From: Gammaproteobacteria bacterium RIFCSPLOWO2_12_47_11
GTDB taxonomy: Bacteria > Pseudomonadota > Gammaproteobacteria > Eutrophobiales > Eutrophobiaceae
Direction of reading: 5' to 3'
DNA length: 37,192 nucleotides
Assembly: GCA_001801885.1 (NCBI GenBank)
Contig: MGYU01000100.1
Coordinates: 1 to 37,192 of the forward strand
Shown: positions 20,013-29,260 of the stretch, in pieces
How the letters are laid out: each line of letters starts with the position of its first letter
Position numbering within the stretch: position 1 is the first letter of the stretch
Made by a program: the position numbers and the translations under genes
The notes under the pieces: model-generated
The model's database searches: none
What the model saw: only the letters and a program-made list of their open reading frames with translations
What the model was told of the DNA's origin: nothing

Positions 20013-20630
20013 TCATACGGCATGGATATTGCCCTTACCCTGCCGGACTATGACCGGCTGTTCACCCGCCAGATCAACAACCGTCGTCGATTCAATACCA
20101 CAGATGCCACCATCCAGGATCAGATCCACCTGTTTACCGAGTTTATTGTTTATTTCTTCCGGATCGGTCAAGGGCAGATCCTCACCCGGCAGTATCAGGC
20201 TGGTGCTGAGTATCGGTTCATGCATCTCGATTAACATTGCCTGGGTCACCGGATTATCCGGTACTCTGACGCCGATAGTCTTGCGCTTCGGATGCTGGAG
20301 CCGTTTCGGGACATCCCGGGTTGCCAGCAGAAGAAAAGTATACGGGCCGGGCATATAGGCCTTCATCAAACGAAATACCGGATTGTTGACCTTCGCATAA
20401 GTTGCAATTTCGGAGAGATCCTCACACATCAGTGTCAGATTATGTCCTTCATCCAGATGACGAATGCGCCGGATGCGTTCCAGTGCATCCTTATCACCAA
20501 TACGGCAGCCTATGGCATAACAGGAATCCGTGGGATACACCACCACACCGCCTTCGCGCAGAATATCTGCCGCCTGACTTATCAGGCGTTTCTGCGGATT
20601 TCCCGGATGAATGCGGAAATATTGGGTCAT
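20013..20630 (-). CDS. yciO: Sua5/YciO/YrdC/YwlC family protein (YciO-like)
   Basis: 205 aa; REGGVVVYPTDSCYAIGCRIGDKDALERIRRIRHLDEGHNLTLMCEDLSEIATYAKV, GPYTFLLLATRDVPKRL. Confidence 0.88.
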   Translation of the reverse strand: MTQYFRIHPGNPQKRLISQAADILREGGVVVYPTDSCYAIGCRIGDKDALERIRRIRHLDEGHNLTLMCEDLSEIATYAKVNNPVFRLMKAYMPGPYTFLLLATRDVPKRLQHPKRKTIGVRVPDNPVTQAMLIEMHEPILSTSLILPGEDLPLTDPEEINNKLGKQVDLILDGGICGIESTTVVDLAGEQPVIVRQGKGNIHAV

Positions 20631-20687
20631 AGAGTGTAGTGTAAGGTGCTTTTTCGTTATGATTGTAAAAACAGAACGTTATATACA

Positions 20688-21248
20688 ATGAAAATATTAT
20701 TCGATTTTTTCCCGGTACTGGCCTTCTTCATCGCCTATTACCTGCCTGCAGATCGGTCCCAGGCCATTTACATCGCAACCGCTGTCGCCATCATTGCTGC
20801 GATCATACAGGTCGCGGGTTACTGGCTCATGACGCGGCGCTTTGAAAAAATGCATCTTATCACACTCGCCCTCATAGTTATCCTGGGTGCCGCCACCCTG
20901 CTTCTGCATGACAAACGTTTCTTCATGTGGAAACCGACCGCAGTCAACTGGTTATTCGCGCTGGCTTTCCTGGGCAGTGAATTTATCGGCAAGAAAAATA
21001 TGATACAACGTATGATGGACCACGCCATTACTGTCCCGCAAAATGTCTGGTTGATACTGAACAGAAGCTGGACGGTTTTTTTCTTCCTGATGGGCGCATT
21101 GAATCTGTTCGTCGCCTACACGTTCGCAGAAAATATCTGGGTCAATTTCAAACTGTTCGGCATGCTGGGGCTCACTTTGCTGTTCGCCGTGGTCCAGGCT
21201 GTCTATATGTCACGTTATATCAGCGATACCGGAGAGAATAAGGAGTAA
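20688..21248 (+). CDS. yciB: Septation / intracellular septation protein YciB (IspZ)
   Basis: MKILFDFFPVLAFFIAYYLPADRSQAIYIATAVAI...; the ATG at 20688 is preferred over 20646 by homology to the family N-terminus. Confidence 0.92.
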   Translation: MKILFDFFPVLAFFIAYYLPADRSQAIYIATAVAIIAAIIQVAGYWLMTRRFEKMHLITLALIVILGAATLLLHDKRFFMWKPTAVNWLFALAFLGSEFIGKKNMIQRMMDHAITVPQNVWLILNRSWTVFFFLMGALNLFVAYTFAENIWVNFKLFGMLGLTLLFAVVQAVYMSRYISDTGENKE

Positions 21249-21254
21249 AGGCAT

Positions 21255-21560
21255 ATGTATTACGCTATCATCAGCCAGGACGTTGAAAACAGCCTGGAAA
21301 AACGTTTAAGCGTCCGGCCCGGACACGTAGCGCGTTTGCAAGCATTACAGGATGAAGGACGCATGCTGCTGGCGGGGCCGTATCCAAAAATTGACAGTGA
21401 AGACCCGGGGCCGGCAGGATTTACCGGCAGTCTGATCGTGGCTGAATTCGATTCACTGGAAGCGGCACAACAATGGACCGATGAAGATCCCTATATCGCT
21501 GCCGGAGTCTATAAAAAGGTGACCGTTAAACCTTTCAAAAAGGTATTCCCGCATGCCTGA
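21255..21560 (+). CDS. yciI: YciI family protein
   Basis: 101 aa; [52 protein letters not shown]...[39 protein letters not shown]. Confidence 0.93.
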   Translation: MYYAIISQDVENSLEKRLSVRPGHVARLQALQDEGRMLLAGPYPKIDSEDPGPAGFTGSLIVAEFDSLEAAQQWTDEDPYIAAGVYKKVTVKPFKKVFPHA

Positions 21561-21843
21561 TCCCAATGGTCATGACGTGGGACGCGTGGAAATGATCAGG
21601 GAACGCCTCACTAATGCACTCACACCAACCAGGCTGGAAATTACTGATGATTCCTCACAGCACAGAGGACATGCCGGTGCAGCCAGTGGCGGCGGGCATT
21701 TTTCCGTCACCATAGTTTCAGAAAAATTCAACAACCAGAACATGATCCAAAGACACCGGATCGTGTATCTGGCTGTCAATGACATGATGCCACAGGAAAT
21801 CCATGCACTGAGCATCAATGCATTATCACCTGGCGAAGTCTGA
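21553..21843 (+). CDS. BolA family protein
   Basis: 96 aa; [79 protein letters not shown]. Confidence 0.92.
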   Translation: MPDPNGHDVGRVEMIRERLTNALTPTRLEITDDSSQHRGHAGAASGGGHFSVTIVSEKFNNQNMIQRHRIVYLAVNDMMPQEIHALSINALSPGEV

Positions 21844-21858
21844 CCTGTTGATAACAGC

Positions 21859-22666
21859 ATGAAACCTTTTCTGAAATGGCCCGGCGGGAAATACCGGCAG
21901 GTTGGCCGTATCTGCAAACAACTCGGTGATGGCAACAGACTGGTAGAACCATTTGCAGGATCAGCTGCATTGTTCCTGAATACTGATTTTAAATATTATC
22001 AGCTGGCCGACAGCAATTCTGATCTGATCAATCTGTACCAGCAACTTCAGTCAGAAGGTGAATCATTTATTCAATATTGCCAGAAGTTTTTCAACACAAG
22101 AAATAACAACAAGGATGTGTATTATGAATATCGATCCAGATTCAACCGGACCGATAACTTGCGGCTTAAATCTGCATTGTTCCTATACCTGAATCGTCAC
22201 GGTTACAACGGCCTGTGCCGTTATAATTCAAAAGGTGATTTCAATGTTCCATTTGGCCGTTACGGACGGCCCTATTTTCCATACCGGGAAATGCATTTTT
22301 TTATCAAAAATCCTGCTATGCAAGATTCATCCATGCTTTTTTTCAGGAACCATGCGCCAGATTAAAAAAGGAGATGTGGTATATTGCGATCCACCATACG
22401 CGCCATTGAGCAATACCGCTTATTTTACCGGCTACGCCAGCGGTGGTTTCAATTGGGAACAACAGATAGAACTGGCGGAATGGGCCCGGAAACTATCAGG
22501 CCAGGGAATAAAAGTCGTGATTTCCAACCACAACATAAAATCGATCACAGACTTGTATAAAAATGGTGGTGCGGCCATGGAACAGTTCAAGGTAACCCGC
22601 ACGATCAGTTGTCTGGCAAATAATCGTGTTAAAGTAGGCGAATTGCTGGCAGTTTTTCAACCATAA
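21859..22666 (+). pseudogene. dam: DNA adenine methylase (Dam), split by a +1-type frame change at a T7 tract
   Basis: ORF 21859-22365 (MKPFLKWPGGKYRQVGRI, FNVPFGRYGRPYFP) and ORF 22235-22666 (DVVYCDPPYAPLSNTAYFTGYASGGFNWEQQIELAEWAR...VISNHN) are the two halves of one Dam protein. Removing one T from TTTTTTT (22337-22343) gives ...MLFSGTMRQIKKGDVVYCDPPYAPL.... Confidence 0.9.
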
Positions 22667-22672
22667 ATCCCA

Positions 22673-23806
22673 ATGAGTATGAGTACAACCCTGACACTTG
22701 CAAAAGACCTCATCAGCCGTGCTTCAGTGACGCCGGAGGATGCCGGTTGCCAGCGACTGATCGCTGAACGTCTTGAGAAGATCGGTTTCAAGGCCAAACA
22801 CCTGCGCTTTGCTGATGTGGATAATCTCTGGATCACACGTGGTGAGGGTGCACCTTCTTTAATCTATGTCGGGCACACCGATGTGGTCCCTGCCGGCCCG
22901 CTTGAAAACTGGACTTCTGATCCGTTCCAACCGGAAATCCGGGACGGCTGTCTTTATGGCCGCGGCGCGGCAGACATGAAAGGCAGTATTGCGAGCATGA
23001 CCACGGCACTGGAACGGTTCATTGCAGAACATCCCGATCATAAGGGCACCATAGGCATGTTGATCACCAGCGATGAAGAAGGTCCGTCTATTAATGGGAC
23101 ACTGAAAGTCGTTGATTATTTAAACTCAAGGAATATTAAAATCGACTGGTGCCTGGTCGGTGAACCCACTTGTATTAATACCGTTGGTGATGTGGTCAAG
23201 AACGGCCGCCGTGGCTCTTTGGGTGCAACACTCAGGGTCCATGGTGTACAAGGGCATGTGGCCTATCCGCATCTGGCCAGCAATCCGATCCATCTGGCCA
23301 GTCCGGCATTGACCGAACTGGGAAATACCACCTGGGACAATGGGAACGAATTTTATCCACCAACCACCTTCCAGATTTCCAATATTCATGCCGGCACCGG
23401 CGCGGACAATGTCATCCCCGGGCATATCGATATCATGTTCAATTTCCGTTACTCTTCCGAAGTCACGCATGAAGAATTAAAAAACCGGGTTGAAAGCATA
23501 CTTGATAACTATCAACTCAGTTACGACATAGAATGGAAGTTGTCCGGTGAACCCTTTCTCACACCAAAAGGCAAACTGCTGGAAACCGTTGTGGCTTCCG
23601 TCAAGGAAATTACCGGCAATGATCCGGAAATCTCCACCAGCGGCGGCACATCTGACGGGCGCTTTATTGCCCCGACCGGCGCGGAAGTCGTTGAACTGGG
23701 CCCGGTGAATGCCAGTATCCACAAAATCGATGAATGCGTAAAGGTGGACGATCTGGAAACTTTGTCTAATATATACGAACAAATATTAAGGCAACTGATA
23801 AAGTAA
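22673..23806 (+). CDS. dapE: Succinyl-diaminopimelate desuccinylase
   Basis: 377 aa; [57 protein letters not shown]. Confidence 0.96.
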   Translation: MSMSTTLTLAKDLISRASVTPEDAGCQRLIAERLEKIGFKAKHLRFADVDNLWITRGEGAPSLIYVGHTDVVPAGPLENWTSDPFQPEIRDGCLYGRGAADMKGSIASMTTALERFIAEHPDHKGTIGMLITSDEEGPSINGTLKVVDYLNSRNIKIDWCLVGEPTCINTVGDVVKNGRRGSLGATLRVHGVQGHVAYPHLASNPIHLASPALTELGNTTWDNGNEFYPPTTFQISNIHAGTGADNVIPGHIDIMFNFRYSSEVTHEELKNRVESILDNYQLSYDIEWKLSGEPFLTPKGKLLETVVASVKEITGNDPEISTSGGTSDGRFIAPTGAEVVELGPVNASIHKIDECVKVDDLETLSNIYEQILRQLIK

Positions 23807-23830
23807 ATTTAACCTGACAGGAGTAAATCT

Positions 23831-24340
23831 ATGTCCCGAATATACCTTGCTGTGCTGACTGTATTTTTCTATGTGCTGACATCAATTAATGCAATGGCTG
23901 CAGGCAATATTTCCGTATCAAAAACTGTAGGCGTTGACGCCACTGCTGCAATAGTCTGGGCAAAAGTAAAAGATTTCAATGCGCTGAATACCTGGCATCC
24001 GGCTGTAGCAAAGGATGAGATCCTTGAAGGTGAAAACAACAAGCCAGGTGCAGTACGCCTGTTGACCTTAAATGATGGTGGTACAATCAATGAAGAATTG
24101 TTGAGCTGGAATGAAGACATGATGACTTTCAGCTACAAGATTTTTGAAAGTGTGCTTCCAGTCAGTGATTATGAAGCTACCCTGACAGTCGAGGCAACAT
24201 CCAATACCAGCAGTAAAATCATCTGGTCCGCATCATTTAACGCAGGCAAAGGCGCGGATGATCAAACTGCACGGGATACTATCAGTGGTATTTTTGATGC
24301 AGGGCTCGAAAATCTGGTGAATATATTAATCAACCAGTAA
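23831..24340 (+). CDS. SRPBCC-fold secreted protein (MxaD-like / polyketide-cyclase-like)
   Basis: 169 aa; signal peptide, then SVSKTVGVDATAAIVWAKVKDFNALNTWHPAVAKDEILEGENNKPGAVRLLTLNDGGTINEELLSW. Confidence 0.75.
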   Translation: MSRIYLAVLTVFFYVLTSINAMAAGNISVSKTVGVDATAAIVWAKVKDFNALNTWHPAVAKDEILEGENNKPGAVRLLTLNDGGTINEELLSWNEDMMTFSYKIFESVLPVSDYEATLTVEATSNTSSKIIWSASFNAGKGADDQTARDTISGIFDAGLENLVNILINQ

Positions 24341-24370
24341 TCACACTTCTGATTAAGCGCCAGTTTCTGT

Positions 24371-25183
24371 TTAATCAAATACAGCATTATTTAAATCCCT
24401 GGCTTTATCAAGACCAGTCAGTGTGTCCTTGCCCTTGATATTTTTAAATACTGTGCCAGTCAGTTTGGCATAAGTCAGATTCGCTCCAGTCAGATCAGCA
24501 CCGGTGAAATCAACCATGCTTAAATCACACCAGGTGAAATCAACATCTTTCAGATGGGCATTCTGCAATTTTCCGAAACGCAAGGTACAGTATGACAGGT
24601 CAGCGCCTTCCAGATTGGCATTCTTCAGATTTGCATTTTCCAGTTGTGTCCGAATCATCCCCATGGGCTGGTTTTTCATATTGGCCCCAGCCATGGCATT
24701 AACAAGTATTGCCCCCTCCAGGTCAGCCCGGTTCATTTTTGCTACCAGGTTGGTATTACTCAGGTTGGCATTCTTCAGGTTGGCGCCATCCATACTGGTG
24801 TTATTCATTGATGCATTGGTAAAATTTGCACCTTCCAGGTTGGCATCAAGCATAATCGCCAGATCGAGATTAGTATTAGCAAAATTTGCACCGGAAAGAT
24901 TTACTCCACGCATGTGAGTGTAAAAAAAATCTGCGCCCCTGAAATCAACTCCGGACATGTCCTGCCCGCGAAAATCCTTTTCTCTCAAATCCGGTATTTC
25001 GCCCTCAGGTGTATTCTTGATTAACTCCAGGACTTCATCTCGCGTCATCTTTTGCCAGTATGTATCTGCAGCATAACCAGAGTACCCGGACGTGAGTAAC
25101 GGGAAAAGAAAAAGAAAGATTACTTGATAGTTGCGCATAATGAACACTGTCCTGGAAAGATTGCTCTTTCTATTCCGATTCAC
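24371..25183 (-). CDS. Exported pentapeptide-repeat protein
   Basis: 270 aa; many A(D/N)LxxA repeats (ANLEGANFTNASMNNTSMDGANLKNANLSNTNL), N-terminal hydrophobic segment. Confidence 0.9.
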   Translation of the reverse strand: MNRNRKSNLSRTVFIMRNYQVIFLFLFPLLTSGYSGYAADTYWQKMTRDEVLELIKNTPEGEIPDLREKDFRGQDMSGVDFRGADFFYTHMRGVNLSGANFANTNLDLAIMLDANLEGANFTNASMNNTSMDGANLKNANLSNTNLVAKMNRADLEGAILVNAMAGANMKNQPMGMIRTQLENANLKNANLEGADLSYCTLRFGKLQNAHLKDVDFTWCDLSMVDFTGADLTGANLTYAKLTGTVFKNIKGKDTLTGLDKARDLNNAVFD

Positions 25184-25262
25184 GCATTATTCAAAAGTTC
25201 TTCCCGAATCAGGCAAATGATAAAAGAAAAGGAGGATAAAAACAGCCTGTATCAAATGACAA

Positions 25263-26669
25263 TCACTTTTTTATCCCGCCCCTGGTCAACTCCAGTGGTT
25301 CAAGCAATCGATCGAGTTCTGCGTCCGATAAATTTGTCATTTCCTTTGCCACTTCTTTTATTGGCCGGCCTTCAGCGTAGGCCTGCTTGGCGATCTCTGC
25401 ACCTTTTTCATAACCGATCACGGCATTGAGCGCAGTCACCAGTATCGGATTACGTTCAATGGCCTTGTTGATCTGTTCCTGATTGACGGTGAATCCGGCA
25501 ATCGCCTGGTCTGCCAATAACCGGGATACATGGGCGAGTATCTCGATACTCTGTGTGAGGTTATAGGCAATGACCGGCAACATGACATTCAACTGGAAAT
25601 TACCGGATTGCCCGCCCACAGTGATCGTCAGATCATTCCCAATCACCTGAGCACACACCATACAAACGCTTTCCGGTATCACCGGGTTGACCTTGCCCGG
25701 CATGATGCTGCTGCCCGGTTGCAATGGCGGTAATGCAATTTCGGCGAGACCCGCAAGCGGGCCGCTGTTCATCCAGCGCAAATCATTGGCAATCTTCATC
25801 AGGCTGACGGCAACTGTTTTTAATTGCCCGCTCATCTCCACGGCGGCATCCTGCGTGCTCAGACCTTCAAAGTAATTTTCTTTTGGTTTGAATTTCACGC
25901 CGGTTGCTGCAGCAAGATGGGCGGCAACTTTCGCGCCAAACTCCGGATGCGCATTGATGCCTGTGCCCACAGCCGTACCGCCGATGGGCAATTCAACGAG
26001 TCTCTCCAGTGCGGAATTGATTCTTTGCTGACCATGACGGACCTGGGTTTCCCAGCCGCTGAGTTCCTGTGCCAGTGTCACCGGCATGGCATCCATTAAA
26101 TGAGTACGCCCGGTTTTAACTACGCCACTCAGTTCTTTTGAACGGCGATGGATTGCATCGGCCAGATGTTCCAGTGCCGGTAATAATTCTTCCGTAACCA
26201 GCAGGCAACCGCTGACATGGATGGCTGTGGGGAATACATCATTACTGCTCTGCCCCATGTTCACATGATCATTGGGGTGCACTTTCCGTCCCAGCCGCTG
26301 GCTGGCAATGTTGGCGATGACCTCGTTGGCATTCATATTGGAACTGGTGCCGGAACCGGTCTGGAAAATATCCACCGGGAAATGCTGGACATGATTGCCC
26401 TTGGCAACTTCATGGGATGCTGCCTGGATCGCCTCGGCCATGTCTGCTTCGATTAAACCCAGATCCTGGTTGGCTTTGGCGGCGGCGGCCTTGATGAGTC
26501 CCAGGGCCCGGATGACAGAACGCGGCAAGATCAGGCCACTGACGGGGAAATTATCCACGGCGCGCTGGGTTTGCGCGCCATACAGGGCATCGGCGGGCAC
26601 GCGAACCTCACCCATGCTGTCTTTTTCAATCCGGTAATCCTTACTGGTCATACGGTCATTATAAAACAT
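25263..26669 (-). CDS. fumC: Class II fumarate hydratase
   Basis: 468 aa; MTSKDYRIEKDSMGEVRVPADALYGAQTQRA, GSSIMPGKVNPVIPES. Confidence 0.96.
   Translation of the reverse strand: MFYNDRMTSKDYRIEKDSMGEVRVPADALYGAQTQRAVDNFPVSGLILPRSVIRALGLIKAAAAKANQDLGLIEADMAEAIQAASHEVAKGNHVQHFPVDIFQTGSGTSSNMNANEVIANIASQRLGRKVHPNDHVNMGQSSNDVFPTAIHVSGCLLVTEELLPALEHLADAIHRRSKELSGVVKTGRTHLMDAMPVTLAQELSGWETQVRHGQQRINSALERLVELPIGGTAVGTGINAHPEFGAKVAAHLAAATGVKFKPKENYFEGLSTQDAAVEMSGQLKTVAVSLMKIANDLRWMNSGPLAGLAEIALPPLQPGSSIMPGKVNPVIPESVCMVCAQVIGNDLTITVGGQSGNFQLNVMLPVIAYNLTQSIEILAHVSRLLADQAIAGFTVNQEQINKAIERNPILVTALNAVIGYEKGAEIAKQAYAEGRPIKEVAKEMTNLSDAELDRLLEPLELTRGGIKK
26605..26653. repeat. 49-bp direct repeat, copy 1 (start region of fumC)
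   Basis: acctcacccatgctgtctttttcaatccggtaatccttactggtcatac, identical to 27022-27070. Confidence 0.95.
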
Positions 26670-26719
26670 GGTCCAGCTGAATGGCAGGAGATTATTATCA
26701 GGCGCAAGGCGGCCTGATC

Positions 26720-26938
26720 CTAGAATTTCTGCGGCAGACCGTTGCGGAAGATCTTGAACTCATTTTTTTGCATGATGTTCCAGTCTTCATTATCTGTGAG
26801 TGCGCGTGAGGTAACGATAGTGACGATATCTTTCGGTGTGGTGAGTTTGCGGAAATCCACGATTTCTCCGGTGTCGATCAACCGTGCCTTGCCGAAAGGA
26901 TGTTTGCGTGTGATCCAGCACATGTTGTTGGTGCAGAA
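26720..26938 (-). pseudogene. C-terminal fragment of a class II glutamine amidotransferase (paralogous to 29261-30040)
   Basis: MCWITRKHPFGKARLIDTGEIVDFRKLTTPKDIVTIVTSRALTDNEDWNIMQKNEF versus MCWITRRHPFGKARLIDTGEIVDFRKLTTPKDIVTIVTSRALTDNEEWHHMKKGEF in the intact gene. Confidence 0.9.
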
Positions 26939-26944
26939 AGCAGA

Positions 26945-27018
26945 AGTTCGGGGTCAGAGTAAAAACTCACAAGAATAGCTCGGGTTTTGTGCGTTAGTTT
27001 TTACTCTGACCCCGAACT
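26945..27018. repeat. Perfect 23-bp inverted repeat (GGGGTCAGAGTAAAAA type)
   Basis: AGTTCGGGGTCAGAGTAAAAACT (26945-26967) and AGTTTTTACTCTGACCCCGAACT (26996-27018), with an inner CACAA...TTGTG. Confidence 0.95.
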
Positions 27019-27021
27019 ATT

Positions 27022-27070
27022 ACCTCACCCATGCTGTCTTTTTCAATCCGGTAATCCTTACTGGTCATAC
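27022..27070. repeat. 49-bp direct repeat, copy 2 (displaced piece of fumC start)
   Basis: Identical to 26605-26653; on the minus strand it encodes MTSKDYRIEKDSMGEV. Confidence 0.95.
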
Positions 27071-27071
27071 C

Positions 27072-27479
27072 GTTACAGTACCGAATGGTGTCGATTTCAA
27101 CAACTGCTTTATCTATTACGTCGGTCCGGCAGGCCCGACCACAGCAACCCGTATGGATAAATTTACGGACATGATGCTGGAAAAAACCGGATTGCTCGGC
27201 ATGATCGGCAAGGCCGAACGCGGCCCGGTCGCCATTGATGCCATCCGGAAACACAAAGCGGTTTATCTGATGGCCGTGGGTGGCGCGGCTTATCTGGTCT
27301 CGAAAGCCATTACCGGCTCAAAGGTAGTTGCATTCGAAGATCTCGGCATGGAAGCCATCCATGAATTTGAAGTGAAAGACATGCCGGTGACCGTGGCCGT
27401 GGATGTCAACGGCAACTCAGTCCATCAAACCGGCCCGGAAGAATGGCGGGAGATTATTGTTAAGCGGAAGATTGCGTAG
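27072..27479 (+). pseudogene. C-terminal remnant of class I (Fe-S) fumarate hydratase
   Basis: VDFNNCFIYYVGPAGPTTATRMDKFTDMMLEKTGLLGMIGKAERGPVAIDAIRKHKAVYLMAVGGAAYLVSKAI...VAFEDLGMEAIHEFEVKDMPVTVAVDVNGNSVHQTGPEEWRE; N-terminal catalytic domain absent. Confidence 0.92.
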
Positions 27480-27494
27480 ACAATCTAGAATATA

Positions 27495-28595
27495 TTATTG
27501 CCTTTGTGAAAACATATACTGAACGTATTCAAATTTTCGCTGGCATATATCATCGCATTTAGTATTGCAATCTGGCAGATAATAGTTATTTTCAAACGAT
27601 ATAGCCTTTCCTGTTAATCCCCATGCGCCCATTGTTCTTTCTATAGCATCCTGATCATAATTTTCAAGCTCTACTACAGGTATATCCATATTTAGGTCAT
27701 AATATTTATAACCATTAAGTTCGGCATCCCATATTAAATTTGCAATATACTTTTGCCCAATATTTACTGCACCATAAAAAATATCTATTACCTCCCCTTC
27801 CGATTTGCCTTTAATTAGCGAAACAATTCTTGCTTTCACCCTCGAACCGCCTCCTTCTTCTAATGGAATCATATGGCCGGATATAGTTTGAACAACTGCA
27901 ACCAAGTCGGATTTGTTATAAGCATCTACTTTTAATTGATGTGGCGGGAATCCTTCGGCAAAAAACCATGGTTTCCACGCTCTTTCCATAAGCTCTGCCT
28001 TTAAAGGTTCTATTTCAACATTACTGATATTTTTTATTTTCTCATGTGTTGCTACCAGCATGATAAATGCAGGATCATCTCCATCAAAATAATGCGTGCT
28101 GAAATAATGATAGTCCCACTTATTACCCATAATTAAAATGTTGTTATTCTCCATCCTGATAGGTAGATACTTTTCGGAAGTAGATCTCTCTTTAGAAAGG
28201 GAGTTATCACCTATAAATGTTATAAATGAATCATTAATCTCCCAATGACCTTTCTCATATATTGTTTCAGGCATTATGTCTGCCCATTTTGTGTAAAGAT
28301 ATGTGCCATCAGGAAAAATATAAAATAAAGAGCCTGAGGTACCTCTTCCCAGCCGCTCTAACATAGTTGGCCCATAAGTCGAGTATATACCCGGGATTTC
28401 ATTTTTATGTTTTTCGAAGTCGAAGGATTTAATATTTGGCACATGCGATTGTATTTCAGAGAACATCTTGTTCGCATCATTCATGATGTCTGATTCTTCA
28501 ACAGCATTAACAGATGATGTAGAAAATATGATAGATAAAAAGACAATGAGTTGTGATTTCAAATATCTGGATGGCTGAGAGATTCTGAAATCCAT
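27495..28595 (-). CDS. Hypothetical exported protein
   Basis: 366 aa, signal peptide (YLKSQLIVFLSIIFSTSSVNA), four Cys near the C-terminus (PDCNTKCDDICQRKF counts three). caggaggt Shine-Dalgarno-like sequence upstream. Confidence 0.75.
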   Translation of the reverse strand: MDFRISQPSRYLKSQLIVFLSIIFSTSSVNAVEESDIMNDANKMFSEIQSHVPNIKSFDFEKHKNEIPGIYSTYGPTMLERLGRGTSGSLFYIFPDGTYLYTKWADIMPETIYEKGHWEINDSFITFIGDNSLSKERSTSEKYLPIRMENNNILIMGNKWDYHYFSTHYFDGDDPAFIMLVATHEKIKNISNVEIEPLKAELMERAWKPWFFAEGFPPHQLKVDAYNKSDLVAVVQTISGHMIPLEEGGGSRVKARIVSLIKGKSEGEVIDIFYGAVNIGQKYIANLIWDAELNGYKYYDLNMDIPVVELENYDQDAIERTMGAWGLTGKAISFENNYYLPDCNTKCDDICQRKFEYVQYMFSQRQ

Positions 28596-28626
28596 GCTGA
28601 ATACCTCCTGTTTTCCCTTGTTAAAA

Positions 28627-28745
28627 TTACTTTAGCTTAAACTTCTGCTGTTCGCCATCCTTGAACACCACAAATTCGCCTTTCTTCATGTGATGCCATT
28701 CTTCGTTGTCGGTGAGTGCGCGTGAGGTGACGATGTGTATGATAT
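28627..28745 (-). pseudogene. Second C-terminal fragment of the class II glutamine amidotransferase
   Basis: Minus strand encodes ...IVTSRALTDNEEWHHMKKGEFVVFKDGEQQKFKLK*, near-identical to the tail of 29261-30040. Confidence 0.88.
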
Positions 28746-28794
28746 TTTTGACAGGGTTGTATAAATCTCCCTGTGATTCTTTAAACTGAATTGA

Positions 28795-29007
28795 TTATGC
28801 CGCCATCTCGATATATGAGGATCGGCTGACAGGCTTGGGGATTTCATATCCTTCTTCCTTGAGTCCTTCAATATGAAATGCGATGGCCTCTCGCATATTC
28901 TGTTCAGTTTCTTCCGGTGTGCTACCTGTTGAGACACAGCCGGGCAAATCGGGGGAATAGGCGGAATAACCGGTCTCGGATTTTTCTATAATGATCAGAT
29001 ACTTCAT
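28795..29007 (-). CDS. hicB: HicB-family antitoxin (intact)
   Basis: 70 aa; MKYLIIIEKSETGYSAYSPDLPGCVSTGSTPEETEQNMREAIAFHIEGLKEEGYEIPKP. Confidence 0.88.
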   Translation of the reverse strand: MKYLIIIEKSETGYSAYSPDLPGCVSTGSTPEETEQNMREAIAFHIEGLKEEGYEIPKPVSRSSYIEMAA

Positions 29008-29191
29008 GATTTGAGCCCTGCCTGTTTCAGGATACTGTTTATTGTAGCCGGTGCGAGGTCATCTTTCATCTTCCCTGGAATGGTTACAAGCCCTTTTTCT
29101 GAGGGTGCTTGTATTGCCGGTCACTGCCCCGTGTTCTGACATGATACCAGCCATCATTTTCAATCAGTTTAATGGCTTCCCTGACTTCCAA
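29004..29191 (-). pseudogene. hicA: HicA-family toxin, frameshifted
   Basis: TTG start: LEVREAIKLIENDGWYHVRTRGSDRQYKHPQKKGL then TAA (29084-29086). Resumes one frame over as VTIPGKMKDDLAPATINSILKQAGLKS*. Length of 188 nt is one short of 63 codons; ATGA overlap with hicB. Confidence 0.85.
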
Positions 29192-29260
29192 AGTTTTATT
29201 CCTTGTAGCTGAGCTAAATAACAATCCATGCTGAAAACCTCCTGTTTATCCTTTGGAAAA

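Noticed and set aside
28686-28937. 83-aa ORF overlapping hicB on the same strand
   Set aside because: Alternative frame of the hicB gene; the HicB frame has clear family similarity.
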